The notes under the pieces: model-generated | What the model was told of the DNA's origin: nothing | The model's input: the letters and a program-made list of their open reading frames with translations, nothing else | The model's database searches: none | DNA from: Lachnospiraceae bacterium | GTDB taxonomy: Bacteria; Bacillota; Clostridia; Lachnospirales; Lachnospiraceae | DNA: 13,544 bases | Assembly (NCBI GenBank): GCA_902363835.1 | Contig: CABJBM010000051.1 | Location: forward strand, 1 to 13,544 | Direction: 5' to 3' | Position numbers and translations under genes: made by a program | In this document: positions 1-7,495 of the stretch, in pieces | Position numbering within the stretch: position 1 is the stretch's first letter | Layout of the letters: each line of letters opens with the position of its first letter

Positions 1-23
1 TCCTCTTCCAAGCTATCGCTCAG
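1..23 (-). CDS. Possible 5' end of a gene running off the left edge
   Basis: Read on the minus strand, an AAAGGAGG ribosome site (complement of 32-39) lies 8 bases before a CTG at 23-21. The CTG opens a frame that stays open to the window edge (L-S-D-S-L-E-E). CTG is a rare start, and the fragment is too short to identify. If the insertion-sequence end proposed at 48-65 is real, this would be the start of its transposase, but nothing in the few residues shows that. The ribosome site alone is convincing; the gene is a guess. Confidence 0.2.
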
Positions 24-47
24 AAGAGAATCCTCCTTTTTTGTAGA

Positions 48-65
48 GACTTATTTCACAGCCCC
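48..65 (-). mobile_element. Possible insertion-sequence terminal repeat
   Basis: Read on the minus strand the bases are GGGGCTGTGAAATAAGTC. A start of this kind (GGGGCTGTGAAATAA) resembles terminal repeats of transposase-encoding insertion sequences in Firmicutes; that resemblance is from memory and unchecked. The element would extend left, out of the window, with a ribosome site at 32-39 facing the same way. The matching opposite end is not visible, so this stays tentative. Confidence 0.3.
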
Positions 66-86
66 TTCGTTTAAGGCGAAAATTTG

Positions 87-443
87 TTACTCTACAACTT
101 CTGCATCTGACATAGTATAAGTATCAAGTGAGTTCTCTTTCACTTGGATACAGATATAGGAAATTGCGGAATCTGATGCTGCAAAAAATTGACGTTTTGC
201 TGCTGGAGATACTTTTAACCAATCTCCAGATGTTAATGCGATTTCTTCGCCATTGATAATTGCTTTTCCATTACCGGAAAGAATACCATAGATTTCTTCA
301 TTGTTTTTATGAAAGTGTACGAATGGTACAGATGCACCAGCGGGTAAGCTATTAATGCTGACTTCTGCTCCTGTTAATGCAAGAGTATCGTGTAACTCGA
401 TTCTTGGTTCATTTCCGATATTTACTTTTGTGTAATTTGTCAT
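87..443 (-). CDS. Small single-domain cupin protein
   Basis: A 118-residue single cupin barrel, presumably cytosolic since no signal peptide is visible. Cupin motif 1 is clear: His43-x-His45, Glu49/Glu50 and a Gly before the second strand. In motif 2 (GDWLKVSPAAKRQF) the usual P-x-G-x-x-H reads Pro80, Ala82, Gln85, so the third metal-binding His is replaced by Gln. Metal binding and dioxygenase- or isomerase-type chemistry are therefore possible but uncertain, and the substrate cannot be told. The ATG at 443 has an AGGAGGT site (complement of 451-457). It is divergent from the HxlR-family gene, an arrangement in which the regulator usually controls its neighbour. It is more AT-rich than the phage genes to the right. 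Confidence 0.88.
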   Translation of the reverse strand: MTNYTKVNIGNEPRIELHDTLALTGAEVSINSLPAGASVPFVHFHKNNEEIYGILSGNGKAIINGEEIALTSGDWLKVSPAAKRQFFAASDSAISYICIQVKENSLDTYTMSDAEVVE

Positions 444-488
444 GTTGATGACCTCCTATTTGAATTCGTAACATTGATTACATTTACA

Positions 489-494
489 ATTATA
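489..494 (-). promoter_or_regulatory. Likely -10 box of the cupin gene
   Basis: The minus strand reads TATAAT here, a perfect -10 consensus, about 45 bases before the cupin ATG. I see no good -35 at 16-18 bases upstream, so the promoter may be weak or need help. It overlaps the left arm of the inverted repeat starting at 492. Confidence 0.45.
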
Positions 495-548
495 TATATG
501 TACGCACTTAAATCTAGTACGCACTTTTTTGTAACTGTACATATATAT
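492..548. promoter_or_regulatory. Probable HxlR operator: inverted repeat plus direct repeats
   Basis: ATATATATGTAC at 492-503 is repeated in perfect inverted form as GTACATATATAT at 537-548. Between and overlapping these, GTACGCACTT occurs twice in direct orientation, at 500-509 and 517-526, 17 bases apart. The structure overlaps the cupin -10 and the hxlR -35, so a bound dimer could control both divergent genes. HxlR-family winged-helix regulators commonly bind such divergent intergenic sites and repress themselves and the neighbour. That this particular protein binds here is inference. Confidence 0.5.
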
Positions 549-564
549 TTGAATGTGATATACT
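536..564 (+). promoter_or_regulatory. Likely hxlR-family gene promoter
   Basis: TGTACA (536-541, 4 of 6 matches to the -35) is separated by 17 bases from TATACT (559-564, 5 of 6 matches to the -10). A TG at 556-557 makes it an extended -10. Transcription would begin near 571, just before the ribosome site. The -35 lies inside the right arm of the proposed operator, which fits autorepression. Confidence 0.55.
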
Positions 565-588
565 ATCGAAAACGAGGAGGTGCAACTA

Positions 589-909
589 TTGAGAAAAAAA
601 GAAGATTTACCTGAATGCCCTATTGCAACAACTGTTTCTTTGATAGGAAGCAAATGGAAACTTTTAATAATAAGGAACCTAACTGGCAGACCCTGGAGAT
701 TTAATGAACTACAGAAATCTTTAGATGGAATTTCCCAAAAAGTTTTAACAGATAGTCTGCGAGAACTTGTGTCAGATGGAATTGTATACAGAGAAGATTA
801 CAAAACAAATCCACCAAAAGTAGAATATGGAATGACCGACTTGGGGAAAGAACTATGTACGGTGTTAAATTCTATGGAGTCTTTTGGAAACTATTATAAA
901 TCTTTATAA
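589..909 (+). CDS. HxlR-family winged-helix transcriptional regulator
   Basis: A 106-residue protein with the HxlR signature: CPIATTVSLIGSKWKLLII near the N-terminus, then RFNELQKSLDGISQKVLTDSLREL as the recognition region, and a wing with Y-x-x-x-P-P-K-V-E-Y before the C-terminal dimer helix. The length is normal for the family. Cys10 sits at the position that serves as the redox sensor in relatives such as YodB and HypR, so a thiol- or electrophile-responsive role is possible but not shown. I chose TTG at 589: AGGAGG at 575-580 is 8 bases before it, whereas the in-frame GTG at 580 overlaps that site. It is divergent from the cupin gene and probably regulates it. It is AT-rich like the cupin and unlike the tail genes. 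Confidence 0.9.
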   Translation: MRKKEDLPECPIATTVSLIGSKWKLLIIRNLTGRPWRFNELQKSLDGISQKVLTDSLRELVSDGIVYREDYKTNPPKVEYGMTDLGKELCTVLNSMESFGNYYKSL

Positions 910-915
910 TTTCAG

Positions 916-943
916 GCATCTATCAGAAATGGTAGGTGCTTTT
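916..943 (+). terminator. Terminator of the hxlR-family gene
   Basis: A 9-bp stem (916-924 with 931-939, two G-T pairs) with a 6-base loop AGAAAT, followed by TTTT. It lies 6 bases after the hxlR stop codon. The T-tract is short, so efficiency may be moderate. Confidence 0.6.
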
Positions 944-948
944 CTTAT

Positions 949-973
949 GCTCGGAGAAATCCGGGCTTTTTCT
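949..973 (+). terminator. Second hairpin/T-tract in front of the tape measure gene
   Basis: A 7-bp stem (949-955 with 960-966, one G-T pair) closed by a GAAA tetraloop and followed by TTTTT, CT. Together with the hairpin at 916-943 it makes a tandem terminator between hxlR and the tape measure gene. It may instead be an original phage late-operon element through which transcription is allowed to pass. Confidence 0.55.
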
Positions 974-1003
974 ATGTTTATTTGCCGGGAGGAGGTGTTT
1001 TGC

Positions 1004-3817
1004 ATGGCAAACAGAATCAAGGGCATCACCATTGAAATCGGCGGCGATACTACCAAACTTCAGACTGCTCTAAAGGGTGTAAATTCCAATATTAAGGATA
1101 CACAGTCACAGCTAAAGGATGTAGAAAAACTTCTGAAACTCGACCCCGGCAACACAGAACTGCTTGCTCAAAAGCAAAAACTCCTTGCGGATGCGGTATC
1201 GGAAACCAAGGATAAGCTGTCCACTCTGAAAACAGCGGCAGAACAGGCGAATACTGCACTTGCTAACGGAGAGATTTCTCAGGCACAATACGATGCCCTT
1301 CAGCGTGAAATTATAGAAACTGAAAATGATTTAAAAAACTTGGAGGAACAGGCCAACCAGTCTGCCACCGCTCTTCAGAAAATCTCTGCCACAGGGACAA
1401 AATTTCAGGAAGTGGGAGGAAAGATTGCGGGTATAGGAAAAGCAATCCTGCCTGTTTCTGCGGCAGTTACTGGAATCGGAGTGGCCGGACTTAAAGTAGC
1501 ATCGGATTTTGAAAAGGCTATGTCAGGAGTACAGGCTATTACAGGAGCTACCGGAGCGGATTTTGAAAAACTGAGAGAAACCGCCATCGACCTCGGTGCA
1601 AGCACCTCCTTTTCCTCTGGAGAGGTGGCAGAAGCCATGACAGAGATGGCGAAAGCTGGATGGTCTACCACACAGATTATTGATGGAATGGGCGGTGTCC
1701 TGGATGCGACCGCAGCATCGGGTGAAAATCTCGGCTCTGTTGCAACCATTGTTGCGGATGCGATTACAGGCTTTGGTCTTACGGCAAAGGACTCGGTAGC
1801 GGTTGCCGACCTTATGACACAGGCAGCCAACTCCGGTACAATCGGCATTGGTGATCTTGGCGAGTCTTATAAATATATCGCACCAATGGCACAATCAATG
1901 GGACTTTCTATTCAAGATGTCACCACTGCACTTTCTGCAATGTCTATGGCTGGCATCAAAGGCTCACAGGCAGGTACTTCTTTAAGAACTGTACTGGCAA
2001 ATATGGCGAAACCGTCAAATACAGTTGCAGTGGCAATGGACGAGCTTGGTGTCAGCATTACCAACAGTGACGGTTCCTTTAAGTCTCTGGATGATATGGT
2101 AAAAACTATGCGCACCAGCTTCTCCGGATTGACAGATGACCAAAAGGCTTATTATGCTACCGCACTTGCAGGAAAAGAAGGAATGTCGGGATTGCTTTCC
2201 CTTCTTAATCTTTCCCAGTCTGAATATGATAATCTGTCAGCATCCATGAACAACTGCAGCGGTATTGCTAATCAGACGGCTTCCGTGATGCAGGATAATC
2301 TCCAAAGTAAGATAGAGCAGATGGGAGGTGCACTGGAATCACTGGCTATTAAACTGGCAGATTATGTGATTCCGTTTCTGACAGATTTGGTAGAGAAACT
2401 CACATCTGCAATTGATGCGTTTACAAATTTAAGTCCCGGTATCCAAAAAGCAATCCTTGTGATTGGTGGAATCATAGCGGTAGCGGGGCCTTTGCTAATC
2501 ATTGTTGGGAAGGTCATTTCAGCAATTGGTACGATTATGACGGTTGTTCCGAAGGTAGCCGGGGTAATTAACGTAGTCAAAGGTGCATTTGCAGCTTTGA
2601 ATGCCACAATGCTTGCAAATCCGATTGTTCTGATTATCGCAGCCATTGCAGCTTTGGTCGCAGCATTTCTTTACCTCTGGAATACTAATGAGGAGTTCCG
2701 GCAGTTTTGGATTGCTCTATGGAACAATATCAAAGAGATTGCGGTTGCTGTATGGGAGACACTCAAAGAGTTTTTTGCAGCCGCAGCCACTATCTGGAGT
2801 GGATTGACATCGTTCTTTGCAGGATTATGGGAAGGTATTAAAACTATATTTACCACGGTGGTTACCGCAATCAGTACCTTTCTGTCTGCGGCATGGACGA
2901 CCATTCAGAACACGGTAACTACGGTATTCACAGCAATTCAGGGATTCTTCAGCACAGTGTGGAATGCCATCAGTACCATTGTCACAACGGTAATTACTGC
3001 CATTCAGACGTTTATTACCACAGCCTGGAACACCATAAAGGCCGTGATTTCTACAGTGCTGACGGTCATTCAAACGGTATTTACAACAGTATGGAATGCC
3101 ATTCAGTCAGTCATCACCACAGTGGTAAACGGCATCCAATCCACAATTACTTCGGTATGGAACAGCATCAAAACCACGGTCACATCAGTGGTCAATGGAA
3201 TCAAAACAGCGGTATCCACAGCATTTGATACCATGTGGAATGGAATCAAGACTACAGTTACCGGGATTTACAATACCATAAAGAGTGGATTTGATATTGC
3301 CGTGAACTTCATTAAAAACCTGGCATCCTCGGCATTTAATTGGGGAGCAGACATTATCGATGGAATTGTAAATGGTATTAAAAGCTGTATCGGAAAAGTG
3401 GGAGATGCAGTATCCGCTGTTGCGGAAAAAATCAGAGCCTTTTTACATTTTTCTGTTCCAGATGAAGGACCGCTAACGGATTATGAATCTTGGATGCCGG
3501 ACTTCATGGGAGGGCTTGCAAAGGGGATTGAGAACAGCCGCAGCATGATAAAACGGGCAGTATCAGATGTGTCAGCCGACATGGTGGTAAATCCAAAGGT
3601 CGGTGCAGTGAATATGGCGGGGATGAATTCGAGAACAGTGGCATCTGCAACTGCAGAGACCTTGGCAGGAATTACTTCCGCACTTACGGATGTATTCAGC
3701 CAGATGAATGGCCAGGGCGGCGATATCGTTATCCCAATCTATCTTGGCGGTACGATGCTGGATGAGGTTGTTGTCAATGCACAGCAGAGAACCAATTTAC
3801 GAAGCGGAGGGAGATAA
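1004..3817 (+). CDS. Phage tail tape measure protein
   Basis: A 937-residue protein that sets tail length and helps DNA and membrane passage during infection. Residues about 20-125 are charged, heptad-like coiled coil. Residues about 140-360 match the tape measure core (VSAAVTGIGVAGLKVASDFE, ASTSFSSGEVAEAMTEMAKA, AGIKGSQAGTSLRTVLANM). Hydrophobic segments lie near 483-509 and 538-559. From residue 598 to about 740 a Trp-anchored repeat has an 11/22-residue period. The C-terminus contains the usual FSVPDEGPLTDYESW motif. The ATG at 1004 has a GGAGGAGGTG site at 989-997. The frame is open further upstream, into the end of hxlR, but that stretch holds two hairpins and has no comparable ribosome site. 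Normal upstream neighbours (tail tube, chaperones) are absent. Confidence 0.93.
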   Translation: MANRIKGITIEIGGDTTKLQTALKGVNSNIKDTQSQLKDVEKLLKLDPGNTELLAQKQKLLADAVSETKDKLSTLKTAAEQANTALANGEISQAQYDALQREIIETENDLKNLEEQANQSATALQKISATGTKFQEVGGKIAGIGKAILPVSAAVTGIGVAGLKVASDFEKAMSGVQAITGATGADFEKLRETAIDLGASTSFSSGEVAEAMTEMAKAGWSTTQIIDGMGGVLDATAASGENLGSVATIVADAITGFGLTAKDSVAVADLMTQAANSGTIGIGDLGESYKYIAPMAQSMGLSIQDVTTALSAMSMAGIKGSQAGTSLRTVLANMAKPSNTVAVAMDELGVSITNSDGSFKSLDDMVKTMRTSFSGLTDDQKAYYATALAGKEGMSGLLSLLNLSQSEYDNLSASMNNCSGIANQTASVMQDNLQSKIEQMGGALESLAIKLADYVIPFLTDLVEKLTSAIDAFTNLSPGIQKAILVIGGIIAVAGPLLIIVGKVISAIGTIMTVVPKVAGVINVVKGAFAALNATMLANPIVLIIAAIAALVAAFLYLWNTNEEFRQFWIALWNNIKEIAVAVWETLKEFFAAAATIWSGLTSFFAGLWEGIKTIFTTVVTAISTFLSAAWTTIQNTVTTVFTAIQGFFSTVWNAISTIVTTVITAIQTFITTAWNTIKAVISTVLTVIQTVFTTVWNAIQSVITTVVNGIQSTITSVWNSIKTTVTSVVNGIKTAVSTAFDTMWNGIKTTVTGIYNTIKSGFDIAVNFIKNLASSAFNWGADIIDGIVNGIKSCIGKVGDAVSAVAEKIRAFLHFSVPDEGPLTDYESWMPDFMGGLAKGIENSRSMIKRAVSDVSADMVVNPKVGAVNMAGMNSRTVASATAETLAGITSALTDVFSQMNGQGGDIVIPIYLGGTMLDEVVVNAQQRTNLRSGGR
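2795..3226 (+). repeat. 33/66-bp periodic tape repeats inside the tape measure gene
   Basis: TGG (Trp) codons start at 2795, 2828, 2894, 2960, 3026, 3092 and 3158: one 33-bp step, then five of exactly 66 bp. The next expected position, 3224, is TTT (Phe). The protein repeat is roughly W-N-x-I-x-T-x-V-T-x-V-x-x-x-I-Q, rich in Thr, Ile and Val. The units are similar but not identical at base level. Tape measure proteins are known for 11-residue repeats whose number tracks tail length. Confidence 0.8.
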
Positions 3818-3820
3818 GCG

Positions 3821-4183
3821 ATGGCATATATACAATATTTAAAGTTTGACAATACCGCACTCCCTCTGCCGGATTCCTATGATCTGGATTTATCCGATGT
3901 GGAAGCGGATTCTGGTGGAGAAACGGAAGCCGGAATAACACAGCGGGATGTGGTAAGATCCGGAGTGGTCACGATTGGAGTTTCCTTCTCTGTCAGTCCT
4001 ACATGGCTGAAACGGCTGACGGCTTATTCCAAGCAGGCGAAAATTGCGGTGCAGTATTTTGATACAGAGGAGTTGGCACTGAAGGAGACAGAGATGTACA
4101 TTACGAGTTATAAGGCAAAGCTTTATAGGGATACTTCATACAAAGGTCTGTGGACAGTGTCATTTACACTGAATGAATTTTAG
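3821..4183 (+). CDS. Small phage tail protein
   Basis: A 120-residue, mostly beta-strand protein with no signal peptide or membrane segment. I do not recognise a named family with certainty. It starts MAYIQYLKFDNTALPLPDSY and carries an I-x-Q-R-D-V-V-R-S-G motif, then a C-terminal stretch ending V-S-F-T-L-N-E-F. Its place 3 bases after the tape measure stop and just before the large tail protein is that of a tail-tip or distal-tail adaptor. A GGAGGG site lies about 10 bases before the ATG. The same transcript surely carries its neighbours. Role in tail assembly is inferred from position. Confidence 0.7.
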   Translation: MAYIQYLKFDNTALPLPDSYDLDLSDVEADSGGETEAGITQRDVVRSGVVTIGVSFSVSPTWLKRLTAYSKQAKIAVQYFDTEELALKETEMYITSYKAKLYRDTSYKGLWTVSFTLNEF

Positions 4184-4195
4184 GAGGTGGTGCAA

Positions 4196-6046
4196 ATGTA
4201 TCCTGTGTCAGAGGCGTTCATGCAGGAGATTGAAAACAATACAAGAAAGTATTTCTGGACAGGCAGGATTACGACAAAGGCTTACCAAACCTATGAATTC
4301 AGCCGTGAAGACATTGTAAAGGGTTCCGGTTATATTACCAGACAGTGCTGCGGAAGTACAGAGGTAGAATTAGGTACGGTGTACGCTGCGGAAATGGGTA
4401 TCACTCTGCTCTCCGATATTGACCGTTATACTTTAGAGGGTGCAGAAATCAAAGTATACTTTCATCTGCTCCTGCCGGACAACACAGTAGAAACTGTACC
4501 AATGGGGATTTTTGAGGTAGGGGAAGCCAATCGCTCCATTCGGTGTCTGGAGCTGAAAGCCTACGACTATATGCTCCGCTTTGAAAAGAACTTCAACGGG
4601 TTCGAGACTGTGGGAACAGCCTATGACTTTCTAGCCCTTTGCTGCAAAGCCTGTAATGTGGAATTGGCACATACGAAAGCGGAGCTGGAAGCGATGCCAA
4701 ATGGCTCGGAAATTTTATCTATCTATACAGAAAATGACATTGAAACCTATCGGGATGTTCTGTATTTTACAGCGCAGGTTCTTGGTGGGTTCTTTTCCAT
4801 TAATCGGGATGGACGGCTGCAGCTTTATAAATATGGAGAAGCGCCTGTCTCTGAGATTCAAAGCAGACACAGATTTACCAGCAGCTTCTCCGACTTTATT
4901 ACAAGATATACGGCAGTCAGCTCCACCAATCTGCGGACACAGACAGCGGAATACTATGCTCTTGAACCGGATAACGGATTAACTATGAATTTAGGGGTTA
5001 ATCCCCTTTTACAGTTTGGCCTGGAAGAAACCAGAAAGCAGCTTTGCGAGAATATCCTTGCCGACCTGTCTGTCATTTCCTATATCCCCTTCGATTCCGA
5101 TACCATTGGTAATCCGGCATTGGACTTGGGAGATGTGATTTCCTTTACCGGAGGTCAAGCTGACAAGGGTTTGCTAACCTGCATCACATCCTGCTATTGC
5201 AGAATTGGAGGAAAGCAGACCTTAAAATGTGTAGGAAAAAATCCACGGCTTGCACAGGCAAAATCAAAGAATGACAAGAATATCTCAGGTCTGCTCAATA
5301 AGGTTGAGGATGGAAAGCTGGGAATACACACCGTTACCAATGCCTCTGCTTATTCCGTGGCAGACACTAAAGTAAAGATTATCAGCATTGAGTTTGCTTC
5401 CAAGGAAGAAAATCATGTGCAGTTCTTTGGCCAGGTTATTGTGGATGTAAAAGCACCGGAGAAACATCGGACATCTAGTGCCAAGGGAACCATTGTTGTT
5501 CCTTTTTCGGCAGGCATCGGCACGACGGGTGCGGATGATATTGTCCATGATGCGGAAAACACAGCCACAACAACAGAGGTCAGCGTTGAGGTGGAACTTC
5601 CGGTTGTCTGGCTGGAGGATGGGCAAACCAGTGTGTACATCACCTTTGAATTAAATGATGAGGAAATCTTAATCCATCACCCGGAAGAAACCTGGCACAG
5701 CGGGAAGCATACACTTTCCTTGTATTATCCCATCGAGGAGCTTGTGCCTAATATTACAAACACCTTCAATGTGTATCTTCGGATGACCAATGGAACAGGG
5801 AATGTGGATATTGGAGGCTGCATCGCTTCTATCAGCGGGCAGGCAATGGCTGCTGCGGCTGCATGGGACGGCAGAATTACAATAGAAGAAAAAGTTCCAC
5901 GTTTCGTTATCGGCAGTGGTTTGAGTGTGAGAAATTACAGTGAGACAACCCGCATAGAGACAATGGAACTGGTGCAGAGAAGCTATGCAGATCATATGTC
6001 CGGCAGAACGTCAATCGGGGCATTCTGTATTCCGGTAGAACTATAA
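4196..6046 (+). CDS. Large phage tail / baseplate hub-type protein
   Basis: A 616-residue structural protein. The N-terminal about 370 residues (FWTGRITT..., YDYMLRFEKNF, DIETYRDVLYFTAQVLGGFFSI, ALDLGDVISFTGG, LLTCITSCYCRIGGKQTLKC) resemble tail-hub proteins of siphophages, which form the tip ring and often carry the cell-wall-contact part. The C-terminal part is a beta-rich region with a short Ala-rich stretch (AMAAAAAW). No peptidase motif is obvious. I chose the ATG at 4196 because AGGAGG at 4182-4187 is 8 bases before it. The upstream GTG codons at 4187 and 4190 overlap that site. The previous stop codon overlaps the ribosome site, so translation is probably coupled. Family assignment is by order and general look, not by a diagnostic motif. 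Confidence 0.75.
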   Translation: MYPVSEAFMQEIENNTRKYFWTGRITTKAYQTYEFSREDIVKGSGYITRQCCGSTEVELGTVYAAEMGITLLSDIDRYTLEGAEIKVYFHLLLPDNTVETVPMGIFEVGEANRSIRCLELKAYDYMLRFEKNFNGFETVGTAYDFLALCCKACNVELAHTKAELEAMPNGSEILSIYTENDIETYRDVLYFTAQVLGGFFSINRDGRLQLYKYGEAPVSEIQSRHRFTSSFSDFITRYTAVSSTNLRTQTAEYYALEPDNGLTMNLGVNPLLQFGLEETRKQLCENILADLSVISYIPFDSDTIGNPALDLGDVISFTGGQADKGLLTCITSCYCRIGGKQTLKCVGKNPRLAQAKSKNDKNISGLLNKVEDGKLGIHTVTNASAYSVADTKVKIISIEFASKEENHVQFFGQVIVDVKAPEKHRTSSAKGTIVVPFSAGIGTTGADDIVHDAENTATTTEVSVEVELPVVWLEDGQTSVYITFELNDEEILIHHPEETWHSGKHTLSLYYPIEELVPNITNTFNVYLRMTNGTGNVDIGGCIASISGQAMAAAAAWDGRITIEEKVPRFVIGSGLSVRNYSETTRIETMELVQRSYADHMSGRTSIGAFCIPVEL

Positions 6047-6062
6047 CAGGAGGGATTTTCAG

Positions 6063-7460
6063 ATGAAATTAAAAGGAACAATGGTCATGGAATTGACCGA
6101 TGTAAATACGTTGGTGACAGAAACGATAACAGAAGAAAATATGATTACCAATGCGGTGAACAACATTCTTGGAGTAAATCCAATGGGGATTTTTTATAAA
6201 GCTGGCGGCGAATATGATGATTCTGTTCTTTGGAATGGGACACTGCTCCCCATCTGTCCCAACATGGTCGGCGGCATCCTGCTGTTTTCCAAGGCATTGG
6301 AAGAAAATGCAGATAATATCTATGTGAATTCTGACAACCTTCCGGTGGCTTATGCCTCTAATAATGTAAATTCCACCGCTAACACGGCTAGAGGCAGTCT
6401 TAATCTGACCGAAAGCAAAGCATTGGATAACGGATATAAATTTGTCTGGGAATTCACACCCAGTCAGGGAAATGGCACCATTGCAGCGGTGGCACTTACC
6501 AGTTCCCAGGGCGGCCAAAATGGATTTGGTAGTCTTGTGGGAGATGCAAGTACTTTTCTGAAACTAAAAACCATAGATATTGGCTCTTTATCCAATGCAA
6601 AGCAAATGGTGCTATTTGAGATTGCGGAGGTGGATTTCAACCAGAATCTTGCCTATTCGATTACCTTTGAAAATGCCGCAGTTCGTATCCGAAAGCTGCG
6701 TCTGCCGATTTTTAGCATTGGTCTAAATGAAAAATTAGATGACAGTACTTACAGGGTATTGGAGGACAAAGTAATTCCTACTTCTGAATTTCTGTTCCTT
6801 GGCAGCTATACAAAATACGGAGAGTTTATGGATGGTAAGGACGGCTATTGGTATGGATTTTCAAATGAGGAAAATGCCGCTGGAAATGCTGTGATGTTGT
6901 GGGTCAGGATTTCCAAAACCGACTATTCCAAAACCGAGGGGAAATGGACACTTTCCAATGCAAAGCTAATGGCTGTGGGAAACCGTGACGGAAGTGCAAG
7001 CTATCCGGAACGTGTTGTGAAATGCTGTGTGAGAAATGGTTATCTTTACGTTCCAGCCTACGACAAAAAGGGCATCTACAAAATAAGTCTCAGTAATTCC
7101 GCTGATGTGACACTGATTCCGTTCGGATTTACTTCCAAATGGAAACCGCTTTGTGAAACAGGCACTTGCGAGGTCTACATGACACTCATCGGTGATTTGA
7201 TTGTGGGTGGGGATTTTCAGATATTAGCGGATGACACCGTGGTGCATACGCAAGGGAGCGTAAGGCTCAATAATGCAGCCACTCCTCTCTTTCAGCATAA
7301 ACAGTTCCTGATTGGCTGGGGAGGCAGCTATGGGAAGGAATACCGCTCGGCTTATCTGCTGACACCATATCTGGCATCTATAAACAACCTTTCGTCAGCG
7401 GTGGTAAAAACAGTGGATAAAACCATGAAGCTTACCTATACGCTGACGGAAGAATCGTGA
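6063..7460 (+). CDS. Unrecognised tail-associated protein, possible receptor-binding protein
   Basis: A 465-residue protein that I do not recognise. It starts MKLKGTMVMELTDVNTLVTE and has no signal peptide, membrane segment or collagen-like repeats. The middle is rich in Asn, Gly, Ser and Tyr (SQGGQNGFGSLVGDAST, FLFLGSYTKYGEFMDGKDGY, RVVKCCVRNGYLYVPAYDKK), which suggests stacked beta strands or a propeller-like fold. It is the last structural gene before the lysis genes, the usual place for a tail-tip or receptor-binding protein. AGGAGGG at 6048-6054 is 8 bases before the ATG, and 16 bases separate it from the preceding gene. The function is inferred from position only. Confidence 0.65.
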   Translation: MKLKGTMVMELTDVNTLVTETITEENMITNAVNNILGVNPMGIFYKAGGEYDDSVLWNGTLLPICPNMVGGILLFSKALEENADNIYVNSDNLPVAYASNNVNSTANTARGSLNLTESKALDNGYKFVWEFTPSQGNGTIAAVALTSSQGGQNGFGSLVGDASTFLKLKTIDIGSLSNAKQMVLFEIAEVDFNQNLAYSITFENAAVRIRKLRLPIFSIGLNEKLDDSTYRVLEDKVIPTSEFLFLGSYTKYGEFMDGKDGYWYGFSNEENAAGNAVMLWVRISKTDYSKTEGKWTLSNAKLMAVGNRDGSASYPERVVKCCVRNGYLYVPAYDKKGIYKISLSNSADVTLIPFGFTSKWKPLCETGTCEVYMTLIGDLIVGGDFQILADDTVVHTQGSVRLNNAATPLFQHKQFLIGWGGSYGKEYRSAYLLTPYLASINNLSSAVVKTVDKTMKLTYTLTEES

Positions 7461-7495
7461 TGCTATGATATTTTTATTGGGGTTGTGAAAAAGAA

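Noticed and set aside
884..1003. 40-residue N-terminal extension of the tape measure protein
   Set aside because: It overlaps the end of the hxlR gene and passes through two terminator-like hairpins. The ATG at 1004 has a strong ribosome site and the usual MANRIKGITIEI start.
1405..1894. Two overlapping minus-strand frames inside the tape measure gene
   Set aside because: They are antisense shadows of the conserved tape measure core, with no ribosome site or recognisable motif.
2893..3228. 111-residue plus-strand frame rich in His, Ser and Tyr
   Set aside because: It is the frame-shifted reading of the 66-base tape repeats, so its periodic look is a by-product of the real gene.
6063..7460. 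Diversity-generating retroelement target
   Set aside because: No reverse transcriptase gene, template repeat or C-terminal variable lectin-like motif is visible in the window.
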